This document shows, piece after piece, positions 40,869 through 49,802 of a stretch of DNA of 64,000 nucleotides. The position numbers and the translations under genes were made by a program. The stretch comes from Bacteroidales bacterium (GTDB taxonomy: Bacteria > Bacteroidota > Bacteroidia > Bacteroidales > UBA932). The stretch lies in NCBI GenBank assembly GCA_017938925.1, contig JAGBAO010000002.1, positions 82,550 to 146,549 of the forward strand, given 5' to 3'. The notes below the pieces were generated by a model. The model was given only the letters and a program-made list of their open reading frames with translations, searched no databases and was not told the DNA's origin. How positions within the stretch are numbered: the first letter of the stretch is position 1; the number at the start of each line of letters is the position of its first letter.

Positions 40869-43052
40869 ATGGGCAAGATTTCTGAATTCAACGCACAAGA
40901 TCACGAGGTGATTGCAAGAGATTATGCAGATCTGAAGGAAGCTGCGAGGAAGCGATGCAGCGATCCTATGGAGCTTGATATCATCCAGAAGGCCTTCGAG
41001 TTTGCAAACGAAGCTCACAAGGGAGTCAGAAGAAGATCCGGAGAACCGTACATACTCCACCCCATAGCCGTTGCCAAGATTGTTGTCAGCAACATCGGTC
41101 TGGGTTATAAGTCCATCGTTGCAGCACTTCTTCACGATGTCGTGGAGGACACTGATTACACCGTGGACGACCTCAGGAAACTATTCGGCGACAAGGTGGC
41201 GACCCTTGTGGAGGGACTGACAAAGATCAAGACAGTGCTCGACAATGAAGACAAGGCCATCAAGAAGAGCATGCAGGCCGAGAACTTCAAGAGGATCCTT
41301 CTGACCCTCAATGATGACGTGCGAGTGGTGCTGATCAAGCTTGCAGACCGTCTTCACAACTGCCGCACCATTGAATTCATGCCTGAGCACAAGAGGGACA
41401 AGATCCTCAGCGAGACCATGTTCATATTCATTCCGCTTGCCCACAGGCTTGGTCTCTACAACGTGAAGTCTGAAATGGAAGATATCTGGCTCAGATACAA
41501 GGAGCCGGAGGCTTTCAATAACATAACTGCTCAGATCAACCGCAACATACACGACAAGGACAAGCAGATAAACGAATTCATAGCACCGATCGATGAAGCC
41601 CTCAAGGCGATGGGATTCAAATATGAGATCCGCAAGAGGGTGAAGACTCCGTATTCAATCTGGAAGAAGATGAATACAAAGGGAATAAGCTTCGACGAAA
41701 TCTATGATCTGTATGCTGTACGAATCATTTTCGACTCTAATGCAAACGAGTCGGAACGTGACCAGTGCTACCATATATTCTCTATAATCACAAGTATCTA
41801 CAGATATAAGGCCGACCGTATCCGCGACTGGGTGAACTATCCTAAGAACAACGGCTATGAGGCCCTTCACTGCACTCTTATGAGCCACTCGGGAATCTGG
41901 GTGGAGGTGCAGATAAGGTCGACCAGAATGAACGAGATTGCAGAGAAAGGAATTGCAGCTCACTGGGCATACAAGAAGGACGGCTTTGACCGCACCAACG
42001 AAAGCGAGATGGACAAATGGATCACCAAGGTCAAGGATATCCTGGTCAATCCGGATGTAAATGCTCTGGACCTTCTGGACATGATCCACAATGACCTGAT
42101 CAAGACGGACATTTTCGTATTCACGCCAAAAGGTGAACAGAAGAGTATCGAGAAGGGCTCGACTGCCCTGGATTTTGCATATTTCATCCATTCACATATC
42201 GGGAACAAGGCAATTGCAGCCAAGGTGAATTTCAAGCTCATGCCGCTTTCGTATGTGCTGAAGACCGGTGACCAGGTGGAGATAATCACTGCACAGAATG
42301 AAAACCCAAAGCGTGAATGGCTTTCTTTCGTCAGGACATCGAAGGCTAGGAAATTCATTCTTGACTACCTGAAAAGCCAGCGTCAGAGCACGGTCACCCT
42401 TGGAAAGAACATGCTTGAGGATCAGCTGCACGCCATCGGAAGACACCTTACTCAAAAGGTCATCAAGTCCCTGATGGACGAGTTCGAAATCTTCGACAGC
42501 AAGCCGGAGGAGATGTATTTCAAGATCGGATGTGGTCTCATCAGCCTCGACGGTCTCTCTGAGAAGCTCAAGAAATATGAAGGAATCAACAAGGAGTCAT
42601 ATTTCGTGATTTCCAATTCGGACGAAAAACATAAGTTCATTCTTGCTTCCTGCTGTACGCCTATTCTTGGCGAAAGTGTCGTGGGATTCAAGGCTGCGGA
42701 CGGCACTATCACCGTGCACAGACGCACATGCCAGAATGCCAACAACCTTGCAGCTAAGTTCGGCGACAAGATTGTGACCGTGAAGTGGGCGCATGATGCC
42801 AACTCGGACAATTCCTATCTTGCACGAATCATTCTGAAGGGAACTGACAGGATAGGAATGATCAATGATATCACACGGTTGACTTCAAAGGTGCTGAGCG
42901 TGAATATCAGAAGATTGAATATAGGAACGGAAGACGGAATCTTCGACGGATTCATCGATCTCTACGTGCATGATATAGCCGGTCTTGAAAATCTGATAGC
43001 CAAGCTTCAGAAGATCAAAGGCATAGAAAGTGTCGTGAAGACAGACCTGTAA
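40869..43052 (+). CDS. RelA/SpoT-type bifunctional (p)ppGpp synthetase/hydrolase
   Basis: 727 aa. The HD hydrolase domain has LHDVVEDTDY with His89-Asp90 and a further HR/DR pair near ADRLHNCRT. The synthetase domain has YDLYAVRIIF and YPKNNGYEALHCTLM. A TGS domain (IFVFTPKGEQKSIEKGSTALDFAYFIHS) and a C-terminal ACT domain (RIGMINDITRLTSK) follow. All motifs needed for both making and degrading the alarmone appear intact, so it probably controls the stringent response. Confidence 0.94.
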   Translation: MGKISEFNAQDHEVIARDYADLKEAARKRCSDPMELDIIQKAFEFANEAHKGVRRRSGEPYILHPIAVAKIVVSNIGLGYKSIVAALLHDVVEDTDYTVDDLRKLFGDKVATLVEGLTKIKTVLDNEDKAIKKSMQAENFKRILLTLNDDVRVVLIKLADRLHNCRTIEFMPEHKRDKILSETMFIFIPLAHRLGLYNVKSEMEDIWLRYKEPEAFNNITAQINRNIHDKDKQINEFIAPIDEALKAMGFKYEIRKRVKTPYSIWKKMNTKGISFDEIYDLYAVRIIFDSNANESERDQCYHIFSIITSIYRYKADRIRDWVNYPKNNGYEALHCTLMSHSGIWVEVQIRSTRMNEIAEKGIAAHWAYKKDGFDRTNESEMDKWITKVKDILVNPDVNALDLLDMIHNDLIKTDIFVFTPKGEQKSIEKGSTALDFAYFIHSHIGNKAIAAKVNFKLMPLSYVLKTGDQVEIITAQNENPKREWLSFVRTSKARKFILDYLKSQRQSTVTLGKNMLEDQLHAIGRHLTQKVIKSLMDEFEIFDSKPEEMYFKIGCGLISLDGLSEKLKKYEGINKESYFVISNSDEKHKFILASCCTPILGESVVGFKAADGTITVHRRTCQNANNLAAKFGDKIVTVKWAHDANSDNSYLARIILKGTDRIGMINDITRLTSKVLSVNIRRLNIGTEDGIFDGFIDLYVHDIAGLENLIAKLQKIKGIESVVKTDL

Positions 43053-43067
43053 ACTTTAATATTGAAG

Positions 43068-44864
43068 ATGAAGAAGTTACTCTCATATATTATCCCTGCT
43101 TTCCCGGTAATTGTCGTGCTGGGCTCCATGATATTTTCTCATTCGTGTGCAAACACCACAACTCCACCAAGCGGAGGGCCCAAGGACACGATTCCACCAG
43201 TCATAACAAAGCTGGATCCTCTTCCGGGCACAGTCAATGTGCCGCGTCACAAGACAAAACTGTTCCTGGAGTTCAATGAATATGTCACGGTCAAGGATCC
43301 GAAGAGTCTCTTCCTCTCCCCTCCTCTTGAAAAATCTCCGAAATTCAAGTTGAAGGGAAAAGGAGTACTGGTCTCATTTGAAAGTGATCTGGATTCAAAC
43401 AAGACCTATACGCTTGACGTTACAAATGCCATCGGAGACAACAATGAAGGCAACATGTTTCCAGGCTACACCCTGGTGTTCTCCACCGGAGACAGGATCG
43501 ACTCCATGATGGTGACTGGAATCGTCCAGGACTGTAACACTCTGCAACCTCTCAAGGGAGCTACCGTGATGCTTTACAAGGATCACGCTGACTCTGCAAT
43601 CTTCCTCAAACGTCCTGATGCAGCGGTAAAGACTGATGACTGGGGCTATTTCTGCCTGAGGAACATCCAGGACACGGTCTATCGCATGTACGCAATCATT
43701 GATGAGAACAACAACAATCTCTATGAAGCGGAGAGCGAAAAGGTTGCATTCATAGACTCTCTGGTCCAGCCTGTAAATGTTGTGAACGACACTCTGCCTG
43801 AACTTCAGAAATATGACATGAAGGACACCGTGAACTGTCTGGCACGTAAAAACGAATATGAGCTCAGCATTTTCAGGGAAAAACCTTCCAAGCAGTTGAT
43901 TGTCAACAAGGAACGAGTCGGAGAGAGAACGGCATACATCACCTTCATGGCACCTTATGCTCAGATCGACTCCATCTGGATCAAGGGTGTTCCGTCTGAT
44001 AAGCTGATCACGCAGTTCAACATCATGCAGGACAGCCTCGAAATATGGGTGAACGATCCTAAGGAGCAGCCGGACACCTTCTATCTTAACGTCAAGTATA
44101 TGAAGACCGATACCCTCGGCATGCTCAACAGTTTCACAGAGGAACTCAGGCTGGCAAAGCCTAAAAAGGGACTTGCTGCCAAGACATCCAGGAAGGACAT
44201 CAAGAAAGAGGATACAACGGCCGTATTTACATTGGAAGCGAAGCCGGAAACCGTCGAGCAGTATGGTTTTGTGTTTGAATTCAAATATCCGCTTGTGGAA
44301 GATGCATTCGACTCTCTGACGTTCCGCTATCTCAACCCTAAGCAGCAGGAATTCAAGGAGAAGTACACTGTTACACAGGACTCGCTCAATCTGAGAAAAT
44401 ACGTTGTACGCCCTAATGTCGACCTGCTCCCCGGATATGAATATTTCCTAAAGGTACCTCATCGTAAATTTAAGGATATCAACGGATTCTACAATGACAG
44501 TACTGAGGTGAAAGTAACACTGCCGAATGATGATAAACTCAGCAGCATTTCGCTTGTGCTCAGCAACGTATCAAACAAATATATTGTCGATCTTCTGAAC
44601 GAGAAGAGGGATAAGGTGCTCAGGTCATATATCGTCGATAAGGACAGCACTCTGCCGTTCCCATATCTGAAGGCTGGAAAGTACTCGATCAGAATCACCG
44701 AGGATGTCAACAGAAACGGAATTGTGGATACCGGAAATCTTCTGGAAAAGAAACAGCCGGAAAAGGTGCTGTTCTATAAACTTGAAGACGGTAGTTTCCT
44801 CATCGATATTCCGGAGATGACAGAACTGGAGCAGAATATTGATGTGGCTGAAATGTTCAAATAG
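43068..44864 (+). CDS. Ig-like (Big_5) domain lipoprotein
   Basis: 598 aa from ATG 43068 (a TTG at 43062 is less likely). Signal MKKLLSYIIPAFPVIVVLGSMIFSHSC with a probable lipid Cys. It starts with a Big_5-like domain (GGPKDTIPPVITKLDPLPG, LFLEFNEYV), followed by a carboxypeptidase-regulatory-like segment (GIVQDCNTLQPLKGATV) and further beta-rich domains. It is a common envelope protein of Bacteroidota with no firm function. 15 nt after the RelA/SpoT gene. Confidence 0.8.
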   Translation: MKKLLSYIIPAFPVIVVLGSMIFSHSCANTTTPPSGGPKDTIPPVITKLDPLPGTVNVPRHKTKLFLEFNEYVTVKDPKSLFLSPPLEKSPKFKLKGKGVLVSFESDLDSNKTYTLDVTNAIGDNNEGNMFPGYTLVFSTGDRIDSMMVTGIVQDCNTLQPLKGATVMLYKDHADSAIFLKRPDAAVKTDDWGYFCLRNIQDTVYRMYAIIDENNNNLYEAESEKVAFIDSLVQPVNVVNDTLPELQKYDMKDTVNCLARKNEYELSIFREKPSKQLIVNKERVGERTAYITFMAPYAQIDSIWIKGVPSDKLITQFNIMQDSLEIWVNDPKEQPDTFYLNVKYMKTDTLGMLNSFTEELRLAKPKKGLAAKTSRKDIKKEDTTAVFTLEAKPETVEQYGFVFEFKYPLVEDAFDSLTFRYLNPKQQEFKEKYTVTQDSLNLRKYVVRPNVDLLPGYEYFLKVPHRKFKDINGFYNDSTEVKVTLPNDDKLSSISLVLSNVSNKYIVDLLNEKRDKVLRSYIVDKDSTLPFPYLKAGKYSIRITEDVNRNGIVDTGNLLEKKQPEKVLFYKLEDGSFLIDIPEMTELEQNIDVAEMFK

Positions 44865-44871
44865 AAGCACG

Positions 44872-45816
44872 ATGAAGAGACTGTTTATAATATATATCGG
44901 GATACTTATCTCATTCCAGCTTTTCGCTCAAGGGGCCGATTCCCTGAAAATGACGACCGTAAAGAAGTCTGACAAGGCAGTTGCGGCCAGACCAGTGTCA
45001 TCCGGAAAGATAAAGGAGACAAGAATGAAGGTGGAGAGGTCAATAATGATGGAGGACACACTGACCAATGAGTTTCTGGATACACTCAACATCAAAAGGA
45101 AGACGAAGCTCAACGACTATTCGATGATTGGTATCCAGTACGGAGTGGGATTGAGTCAGGTGATGTGGAACCCATCTCAGAAGCAGGATATGGTCTTCAT
45201 GCCATACAACTTCGGGGTAACCTTCACCAAGTACGGAAAGATGTTCGGATACATGCCGTATTTCGGATTCCAGGTGGGATTTTTCTATGGACAGGAAGGC
45301 TATCAGTTTGAGTATAATGAGGACAGGAACTATACATATAAGATTGAAGGGGCAGAAAAGGCTGTCATAGACATAATCGAACTTCCTGTACTGGCACATA
45401 TGCACATCGATTTCTGGAATATGAAGGTCATGGCGAACATCGGTTGTTACGCAGGCTACCGGCTTGGAATAGAGCGTTTCCCGGGCAAGACGGGTTTTGT
45501 CAAGGATGAACTCGTACATTCGTTCAAGGACACCGACAGAAGGATGGACTATGGAATAAAGGGAGGACTGGGATTCGGAATCATATTCGATCCTGTCGAG
45601 ATACATATACAGGCTATGTACAAGCACTCGCTTTCTTCTCTTTATGAACCGAATCATTACAGCGAATACTATTACAGATTCGCTTATCCGTCAAATATAA
45701 TCATCTCTGCTGGAGTCCACTTCCAGCTTACCAAAAGAACAGGCCAGACAAAAGCCCAGTTGAAGAAACTTGCAAAGGAAATGGTATATGGAAACACTGA
45801 AAGTACAGATAGGTAA
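44872..45816 (+). CDS. Outer membrane beta-barrel protein
   Basis: 314 aa from ATG 44872 (frame open earlier inside the previous gene). Signal peptide RLFIIYIGILISFQLFAQ. The body alternates Gly/Tyr/Phe-rich strands (FGYMPYFGFQVGFFYGQ, GIKGGLGFGIIFDPVEIHIQAM) like PorT-type small barrels. Function unknown. It overlaps the 5' end of ispG by 29 nt. Confidence 0.75.
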   Translation: MKRLFIIYIGILISFQLFAQGADSLKMTTVKKSDKAVAARPVSSGKIKETRMKVERSIMMEDTLTNEFLDTLNIKRKTKLNDYSMIGIQYGVGLSQVMWNPSQKQDMVFMPYNFGVTFTKYGKMFGYMPYFGFQVGFFYGQEGYQFEYNEDRNYTYKIEGAEKAVIDIIELPVLAHMHIDFWNMKVMANIGCYAGYRLGIERFPGKTGFVKDELVHSFKDTDRRMDYGIKGGLGFGIIFDPVEIHIQAMYKHSLSSLYEPNHYSEYYYRFAYPSNIIISAGVHFQLTKRTGQTKAQLKKLAKEMVYGNTESTDR

Positions 45817-47125
45817 CGTGACCATCGGAGGTGATTCCCCGATAGTCGTCCAGACAATGTGCAACACGCATACGTCAGATGTGGAGGCATCACTGGCACA
45901 GTGCAAAAGGCTTCATGAAGCTGGCGCTCAGCTCATCAGACTCACTGTTCCGTCTTTGGCGCAGGTAGATTCACTCCGCGAGATCAGAGAAAGGCTGCGT
46001 GAGGCAGGAATAGACACCCCTCTTGTGGCAGATGTCCATTTCTCATCTGAAATCGCAATAGCAGCTGCTTCTGTCGTGGAAAAGGTCAGAATCAACCCCG
46101 GTAACTTCCATAAAGACCATGAAAAGGCACGAGAGCAGTTTGCCCGCCTGGTGGAAGTGTGCAAGGAGAACGGCACTGCCATCCGCATAGGTCTCAATCA
46201 CGGATCCCTGGGAGAGAGAATCACGAATCTCTATGGCAACACTCCCCTTGCGATGAAGGAGGCAGTCATGGAGTGGCTGAGGATGTGTGTGGAAAACGAT
46301 TTCTATAATGTAGTTGTCTCATTGAAGGCCAGCAACACCTATGTGATGGTAGAGGCATACAGACTGCTTGCTCAGGAAATGCAGAAGACCGGGGTTGTCT
46401 TTCCTCTTCATCTTGGAGTCACGGAGGCAGGTAATGGAGATGGAGGACGCATAAAGTCGGCAGTAGGCATCTCTGCCCTGCTTTCAGAAGGAATCGGCAA
46501 CACAATCCGTGTCTCTCTGACCGAGGACCCCGCATGTGAGATTCCTGTGGCACAGTATCTTGCAGACCGTTATGACCGCCGTCTGCACTCTACAATGGCA
46601 TCAGTTTCTCTTGAAGGTCGCAAGGCTGTTGCCACATATGTCGCTCCTTCACGTGAAAGACTGCTTCTGGACTTCTCCTGTGATTTCGGAAAGCGACTTC
46701 TTGACAAGGAGCTTGACGAGGTCGAGCTGAGGGGTACATATCTTGACGAAAACGGAGCTGAGGTGGTTCTCGACGGATCTGAATATGCTGACTACCTGGT
46801 TGACGAGCTCATGCAGGCAGCACGCCGCCGTTTCTACCGCCCTGAATACATAGCATGTCCTGGCTGCGGACGTACGATGTATAATCTGGAAGGCACATTC
46901 GAAGAGGTGAAACGCCGGACTGCACATCTGAAAGGAATGGTTATCGCCGTAATGGGCTGTATAGTGAACGGCCCAGGAGAAATGGCAGATGCAGACTGGG
47001 GCTATGTCGGCGAAGGAAACCATAAGGTCTCCATATACAAAGGCAAGACACCGGTCCTGCGTCACGTCCCGGACACCGAAGCCATCGACCGCCTCCTTGA
47101 ACTCATCGAAGCCGATCAGAAATAA
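45788..47125 (+). CDS. ispG: 4-hydroxy-3-methylbut-2-enyl-diphosphate synthase (IspG)
   Basis: 445 aa from ATG 45788. The TIM-barrel part runs from VQTMCNTHTSD through LHLGVTEAGNGDGGRIKSA. The [4Fe-4S] cluster cysteines are Cys357 and Cys360 in CPGC and Cys391 in MGCIVNGPGE, with Glu398 after it. It converts MEcPP to HMBPP in the MEP isoprenoid pathway. It carries roughly 85 extra residues between barrel and cluster domain compared with short IspG of Escherichia coli (cluster Cys near 270), a reduced form of the large insert common in Bacteroidota. Last gene of the ligA run. Confidence 0.94.
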   Translation: METLKVQIGNVTIGGDSPIVVQTMCNTHTSDVEASLAQCKRLHEAGAQLIRLTVPSLAQVDSLREIRERLREAGIDTPLVADVHFSSEIAIAAASVVEKVRINPGNFHKDHEKAREQFARLVEVCKENGTAIRIGLNHGSLGERITNLYGNTPLAMKEAVMEWLRMCVENDFYNVVVSLKASNTYVMVEAYRLLAQEMQKTGVVFPLHLGVTEAGNGDGGRIKSAVGISALLSEGIGNTIRVSLTEDPACEIPVAQYLADRYDRRLHSTMASVSLEGRKAVATYVAPSRERLLLDFSCDFGKRLLDKELDEVELRGTYLDENGAEVVLDGSEYADYLVDELMQAARRRFYRPEYIACPGCGRTMYNLEGTFEEVKRRTAHLKGMVIAVMGCIVNGPGEMADADWGYVGEGNHKVSIYKGKTPVLRHVPDTEAIDRLLELIEADQK

Positions 47126-47128
47126 AAG

Positions 47129-47152
47129 AAAGCCGAGTCATCACTCGGCTTT
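47129..47152. terminator. Bidirectional terminator between ispG and the CNNM gene
   Basis: Perfect 10-bp stem AAAGCCGAGT/ACTCGGCTTT (47129-47138, 47143-47152) with a 4-nt loop, 3 nt after the ispG stop. It overlaps the stop codon (47141-47143) and last codons of the convergent CNNM gene, so it serves both directions. Confidence 0.85.
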
Positions 47153-48190
47153 CAATATGTCTTTCTGGGCCTTTTCCCATTGTTCCTTGGCGTATTCCTG
47201 CATATCGACCACTTCGTCTGTTTCGTCCACGATCTCTTGACCCAGCATGGTTTCGATCACGTCCTCGAGGGTGACGATGCCGCGGAAAGTGCCGTATTCG
47301 TCGATGATCACGGAAATGTGCTCCTTCTTTGCCAGAAGCTTCTCCCAGATGTTTCCAAGAGGCTCATCCTCAGGGAAGGAGAGAATAGGGCGAGTGATTT
47401 CGCGCACGGTTGTGCTGAACTTGTCCTCGGCCATCTTCTCCAGCACATCCTGACGAAGTGCATATCCCACTACATAATCATCGTTGTCATCGTCATAGAC
47501 AAGGATTCTGGAGTGTGTGAGGTCAGCCGAATCATAGAACTCCCTGATGGTCATCTGACCTTCAGCCATCTCGACCACTGTGCTTGGAGTCATCACCTCA
47601 TGTGCCGTGACCTCATCAAGCTTAAGGAGGTTCTGGATCATGGTCTTCTCGTCCTTCTCGATCACCTCTTCCTCAGTTGCTACGCTCACCATTGCAGAAA
47701 TGTCCTCGCGGCTGACGCTTACCTGTGTCGAATGTGAGGAGATGAGTCTCTGCATATGCTCAAGTATCCACACAAGAGGGAATGAAATGAAGATCATTGC
47801 ATTGATTATCACCGAGGCCGGGATGGCCAGCGACCTCCAGTAACTCGTGCCGATAGTCTTCGGAATGATTTCAGAGAAAATGAGGATGCAGAGTGTGAAG
47901 ATTGTGGAAAAGACACCGACAATCGCATCACCATAAACTTCATACACCAACGATCCGACAATCGACGCTCCAACGGTGTTTGCGATTGTGTTCAGACAAA
48001 GAATTGCAGAAATCGGTCTGTCTGAATTCTGTTTGAGCCTTTTCAGTCTTGCTGCACCTCTGACTCCCTGCTCTTCAAGTCCCGTGATGTAGGACAGAGG
48101 AGTAGAAAGCAGCGTTGCTTCAAGAGTTGAACATAATGCCGACACCAAGATCGAAATAAGCATTATGATATATATGAGCTGTTCTTCCAT
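47141..48190 (-). CDS. CNNM/CBS-pair membrane protein (hemolysin-C-like)
   Basis: 349 aa. The N-terminal 190 residues form a CNNM domain with three or four membrane helices (ISILVSALCSTLEATLLS; LNTIANTVGASIVG; IFSEIIPKTIG). A CBS pair follows (DEVTAHEVMTPSTVVEMAE; LLAKKEHISVIIDEYGTFRGIVTLEDVIETMLGQEIVDE). The C-terminal CorC/HlyC transporter-associated domain is lacking. Such proteins are linked to divalent-cation transport; substrate not shown. 4 nt after the phosphatidylserine decarboxylase gene. Confidence 0.88.
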   Translation of the reverse strand: MEEQLIYIIMLISILVSALCSTLEATLLSTPLSYITGLEEQGVRGAARLKRLKQNSDRPISAILCLNTIANTVGASIVGSLVYEVYGDAIVGVFSTIFTLCILIFSEIIPKTIGTSYWRSLAIPASVIINAMIFISFPLVWILEHMQRLISSHSTQVSVSREDISAMVSVATEEEVIEKDEKTMIQNLLKLDEVTAHEVMTPSTVVEMAEGQMTIREFYDSADLTHSRILVYDDDNDDYVVGYALRQDVLEKMAEDKFSTTVREITRPILSFPEDEPLGNIWEKLLAKKEHISVIIDEYGTFRGIVTLEDVIETMLGQEIVDETDEVVDMQEYAKEQWEKAQKDILKAE

Positions 48191-48194
48191 AGAA

Positions 48195-48851
48195 TTATCT
48201 CTTTAATTCAGCTATCACTGTTTCACTTGCTCTGACACAGTCCCCGATCTCGACCTTGATGTCTGCGTCAAGAGGCAGATACATGTCGATGCGTGAACCG
48301 AACTTGATGATTCCGCACTGAGTTCCCTTCTTCTCCTGAGAGCCTGGCTTTGCATAGCAGACAATTCTGCGGGCGAATGTTCCGGCGATCTGCTTGAAGA
48401 ACACATCTCCGAACTGACTTCTTATGCCTACTGAGGTGTGCTCGTTCAGTTCTGAAGCCTTAGGCAGAAAGGCAAGCATGTACTTTCCCGGATGGTATTT
48501 GTAGTAGCTCACTTCTCCGCTGACTGGCCAGAAGTTGACATGGACGTTGAAGAAATCCATATATACGGACACCTGCATGCACTCTCCTTTCACGTATTCC
48601 GGCTCATAGACCTTCTCGATCACGCATACCTGTCCGTCAGCAACAGAAGTCACGACATTTTCTCCGTCAATTGACATACGCTTGGGTACTCTGAAGAAGA
48701 AGAGTACGAATCCCATCATGAACATCGGAAAAATGCAGAGAAGGTATGAGATCACCGGCCATGGAATGAAGCGGAGAAAAGTGAAGACAAGTGCTCCGCA
48801 GATAAGCCAGACCAGAAGTATTGTGCCGTAGCAGTCTTTGTGTATAATCAT
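48195..48851 (-). CDS. psd: Phosphatidylserine decarboxylase-family proenzyme
   Basis: 218 aa, typical of the short Psd form. Two N-terminal hydrophobic segments precede the catalytic region; FKQIAGTFARRIVCY and the C-terminal KFGSRIDMYLP contain the Gly-Ser pair at which the family self-cleaves to form the pyruvoyl cofactor. It makes phosphatidylethanolamine from phosphatidylserine at the inner membrane, fitting its neighbour cdsA. Promoter and a leader hairpin lie upstream. Confidence 0.9.
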   Translation of the reverse strand: MIIHKDCYGTILLVWLICGALVFTFLRFIPWPVISYLLCIFPMFMMGFVLFFFRVPKRMSIDGENVVTSVADGQVCVIEKVYEPEYVKGECMQVSVYMDFFNVHVNFWPVSGEVSYYKYHPGKYMLAFLPKASELNEHTSVGIRSQFGDVFFKQIAGTFARRIVCYAKPGSQEKKGTQCGIIKFGSRIDMYLPLDADIKVEIGDCVRASETVIAELKR

Positions 48852-48868
48852 ATAAAAATCAAAAATTT

Positions 48869-48890
48869 AAGCCACATTATGCTGTGGCTT
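48869..48890 (-). promoter_or_regulatory. Leader hairpin upstream of psd (attenuator-like)
   Basis: AAGCCACA (48869-48876) pairs with TGTGGCTT (48883-48890) through a 6-nt loop. On the minus strand it is followed by a T-rich run reaching the psd start. It lies downstream of the predicted psd promoter, so it is either an attenuator in the leader or the terminator of cdsA. Confidence 0.5.
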
Positions 48891-48914
48891 TCGGGCACAC
48901 GCACAATGCGGCTG

Positions 48915-48946
48915 CAAAATTACTAAATAAAAGGCAATTAGCCAAA
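48915..48946 (-). promoter_or_regulatory. Promoter of the psd-CNNM unit
   Basis: On the minus strand: TTTG (48946-48943), a 20-nt spacer and TAATTTTG (48922-48915). It lies in the gap between cdsA and psd and indicates that psd is transcribed separately. Confidence 0.55.
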
Positions 48947-48955
48947 AATATCAGC

Positions 48956-49786
48956 TTATAGGAGATTGGCTACCACCAGATATATGACTCCTATCGGAAT
49001 GGCAATCAGAGCACTGTCGAAACGATCAAGCAGGCCGCCATGGCCAGGTATGAGATTTCCAGAATCCTTCACGTTGTAGTGCCTCTTCCACTGTGACTCG
49101 ATAAGGTCTCCATACACCCCGGCAACATCAAGCAGAACAGCAAGAAAGACGCAGTGAAGAAGAGTGAATGGCATAAGCCCTGCATAGTGAAGAATCATTG
49201 CAACCGCAACTGCCATAAGCATTCCACCCCAGAATCCGATCCACGACTTCTTGGGAGAAATGGATGGGAAGAGTTTCTTTCCATATTTCTGACCGAGAGT
49301 GATGCCGAAGATGTATGCTCCGACGTCCGATCCCCAGACAATCGCAAAGAAAGCAAGAAGCAGCTTTCCGTTGAAATCGCCGTTACCGTTGAACACTGCA
49401 AAGTTGAAGACGGACCACGGAACCGCTATATACAGAATGGCTGTATATAAGTTGGCAAACTTGTCGAATCTGCTCTTGTCCTTTACGTAGAGAGAATTGA
49501 TCATCACCACGAAGACAGGGATGAAAGCCAGTATGACAAGTCTTCCAGGGAAATTGAATCCCTTGAAAAGATAAGTCAGCACAAAGAGTGTGACACCGGC
49601 AAAAATGGAGAGAATCTGTGAGTAACGATACTCGCTGCCGCAGGTCATATGAAGGAACTCCCTCATCATCACCACCAGCGACAGCAGCATCACGATTCCG
49701 AATACGAATTTATTTGTGAGGAGCGCTGCCAGCATAATGGCAACGAAGCCTATTCCGGACAGCGTCCTCTTTATAAAGTTATTCAT
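48956..49786 (-). CDS. cdsA: Phosphatidate cytidylyltransferase
   Basis: 276 aa with about eight hydrophobic segments. The C-terminal CDP-diglyceride synthetase signature is SQWKRHYNVKDSGNLIPGHGGLLDRFDSAL. It makes CDP-diacylglycerol from phosphatidic acid and CTP, the precursor of phosphatidylserine and phosphatidylglycerol. It follows ftsH by 16 nt, so rsfS, ftsH and cdsA are probably one transcript. Confidence 0.94.
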   Translation of the reverse strand: MNNFIKRTLSGIGFVAIMLAALLTNKFVFGIVMLLSLVVMMREFLHMTCGSEYRYSQILSIFAGVTLFVLTYLFKGFNFPGRLVILAFIPVFVVMINSLYVKDKSRFDKFANLYTAILYIAVPWSVFNFAVFNGNGDFNGKLLLAFFAIVWGSDVGAYIFGITLGQKYGKKLFPSISPKKSWIGFWGGMLMAVAVAMILHYAGLMPFTLLHCVFLAVLLDVAGVYGDLIESQWKRHYNVKDSGNLIPGHGGLLDRFDSALIAIPIGVIYLVVANLL

Positions 49787-49802
49787 TTAGAAAGGTTTAC
49801 GG

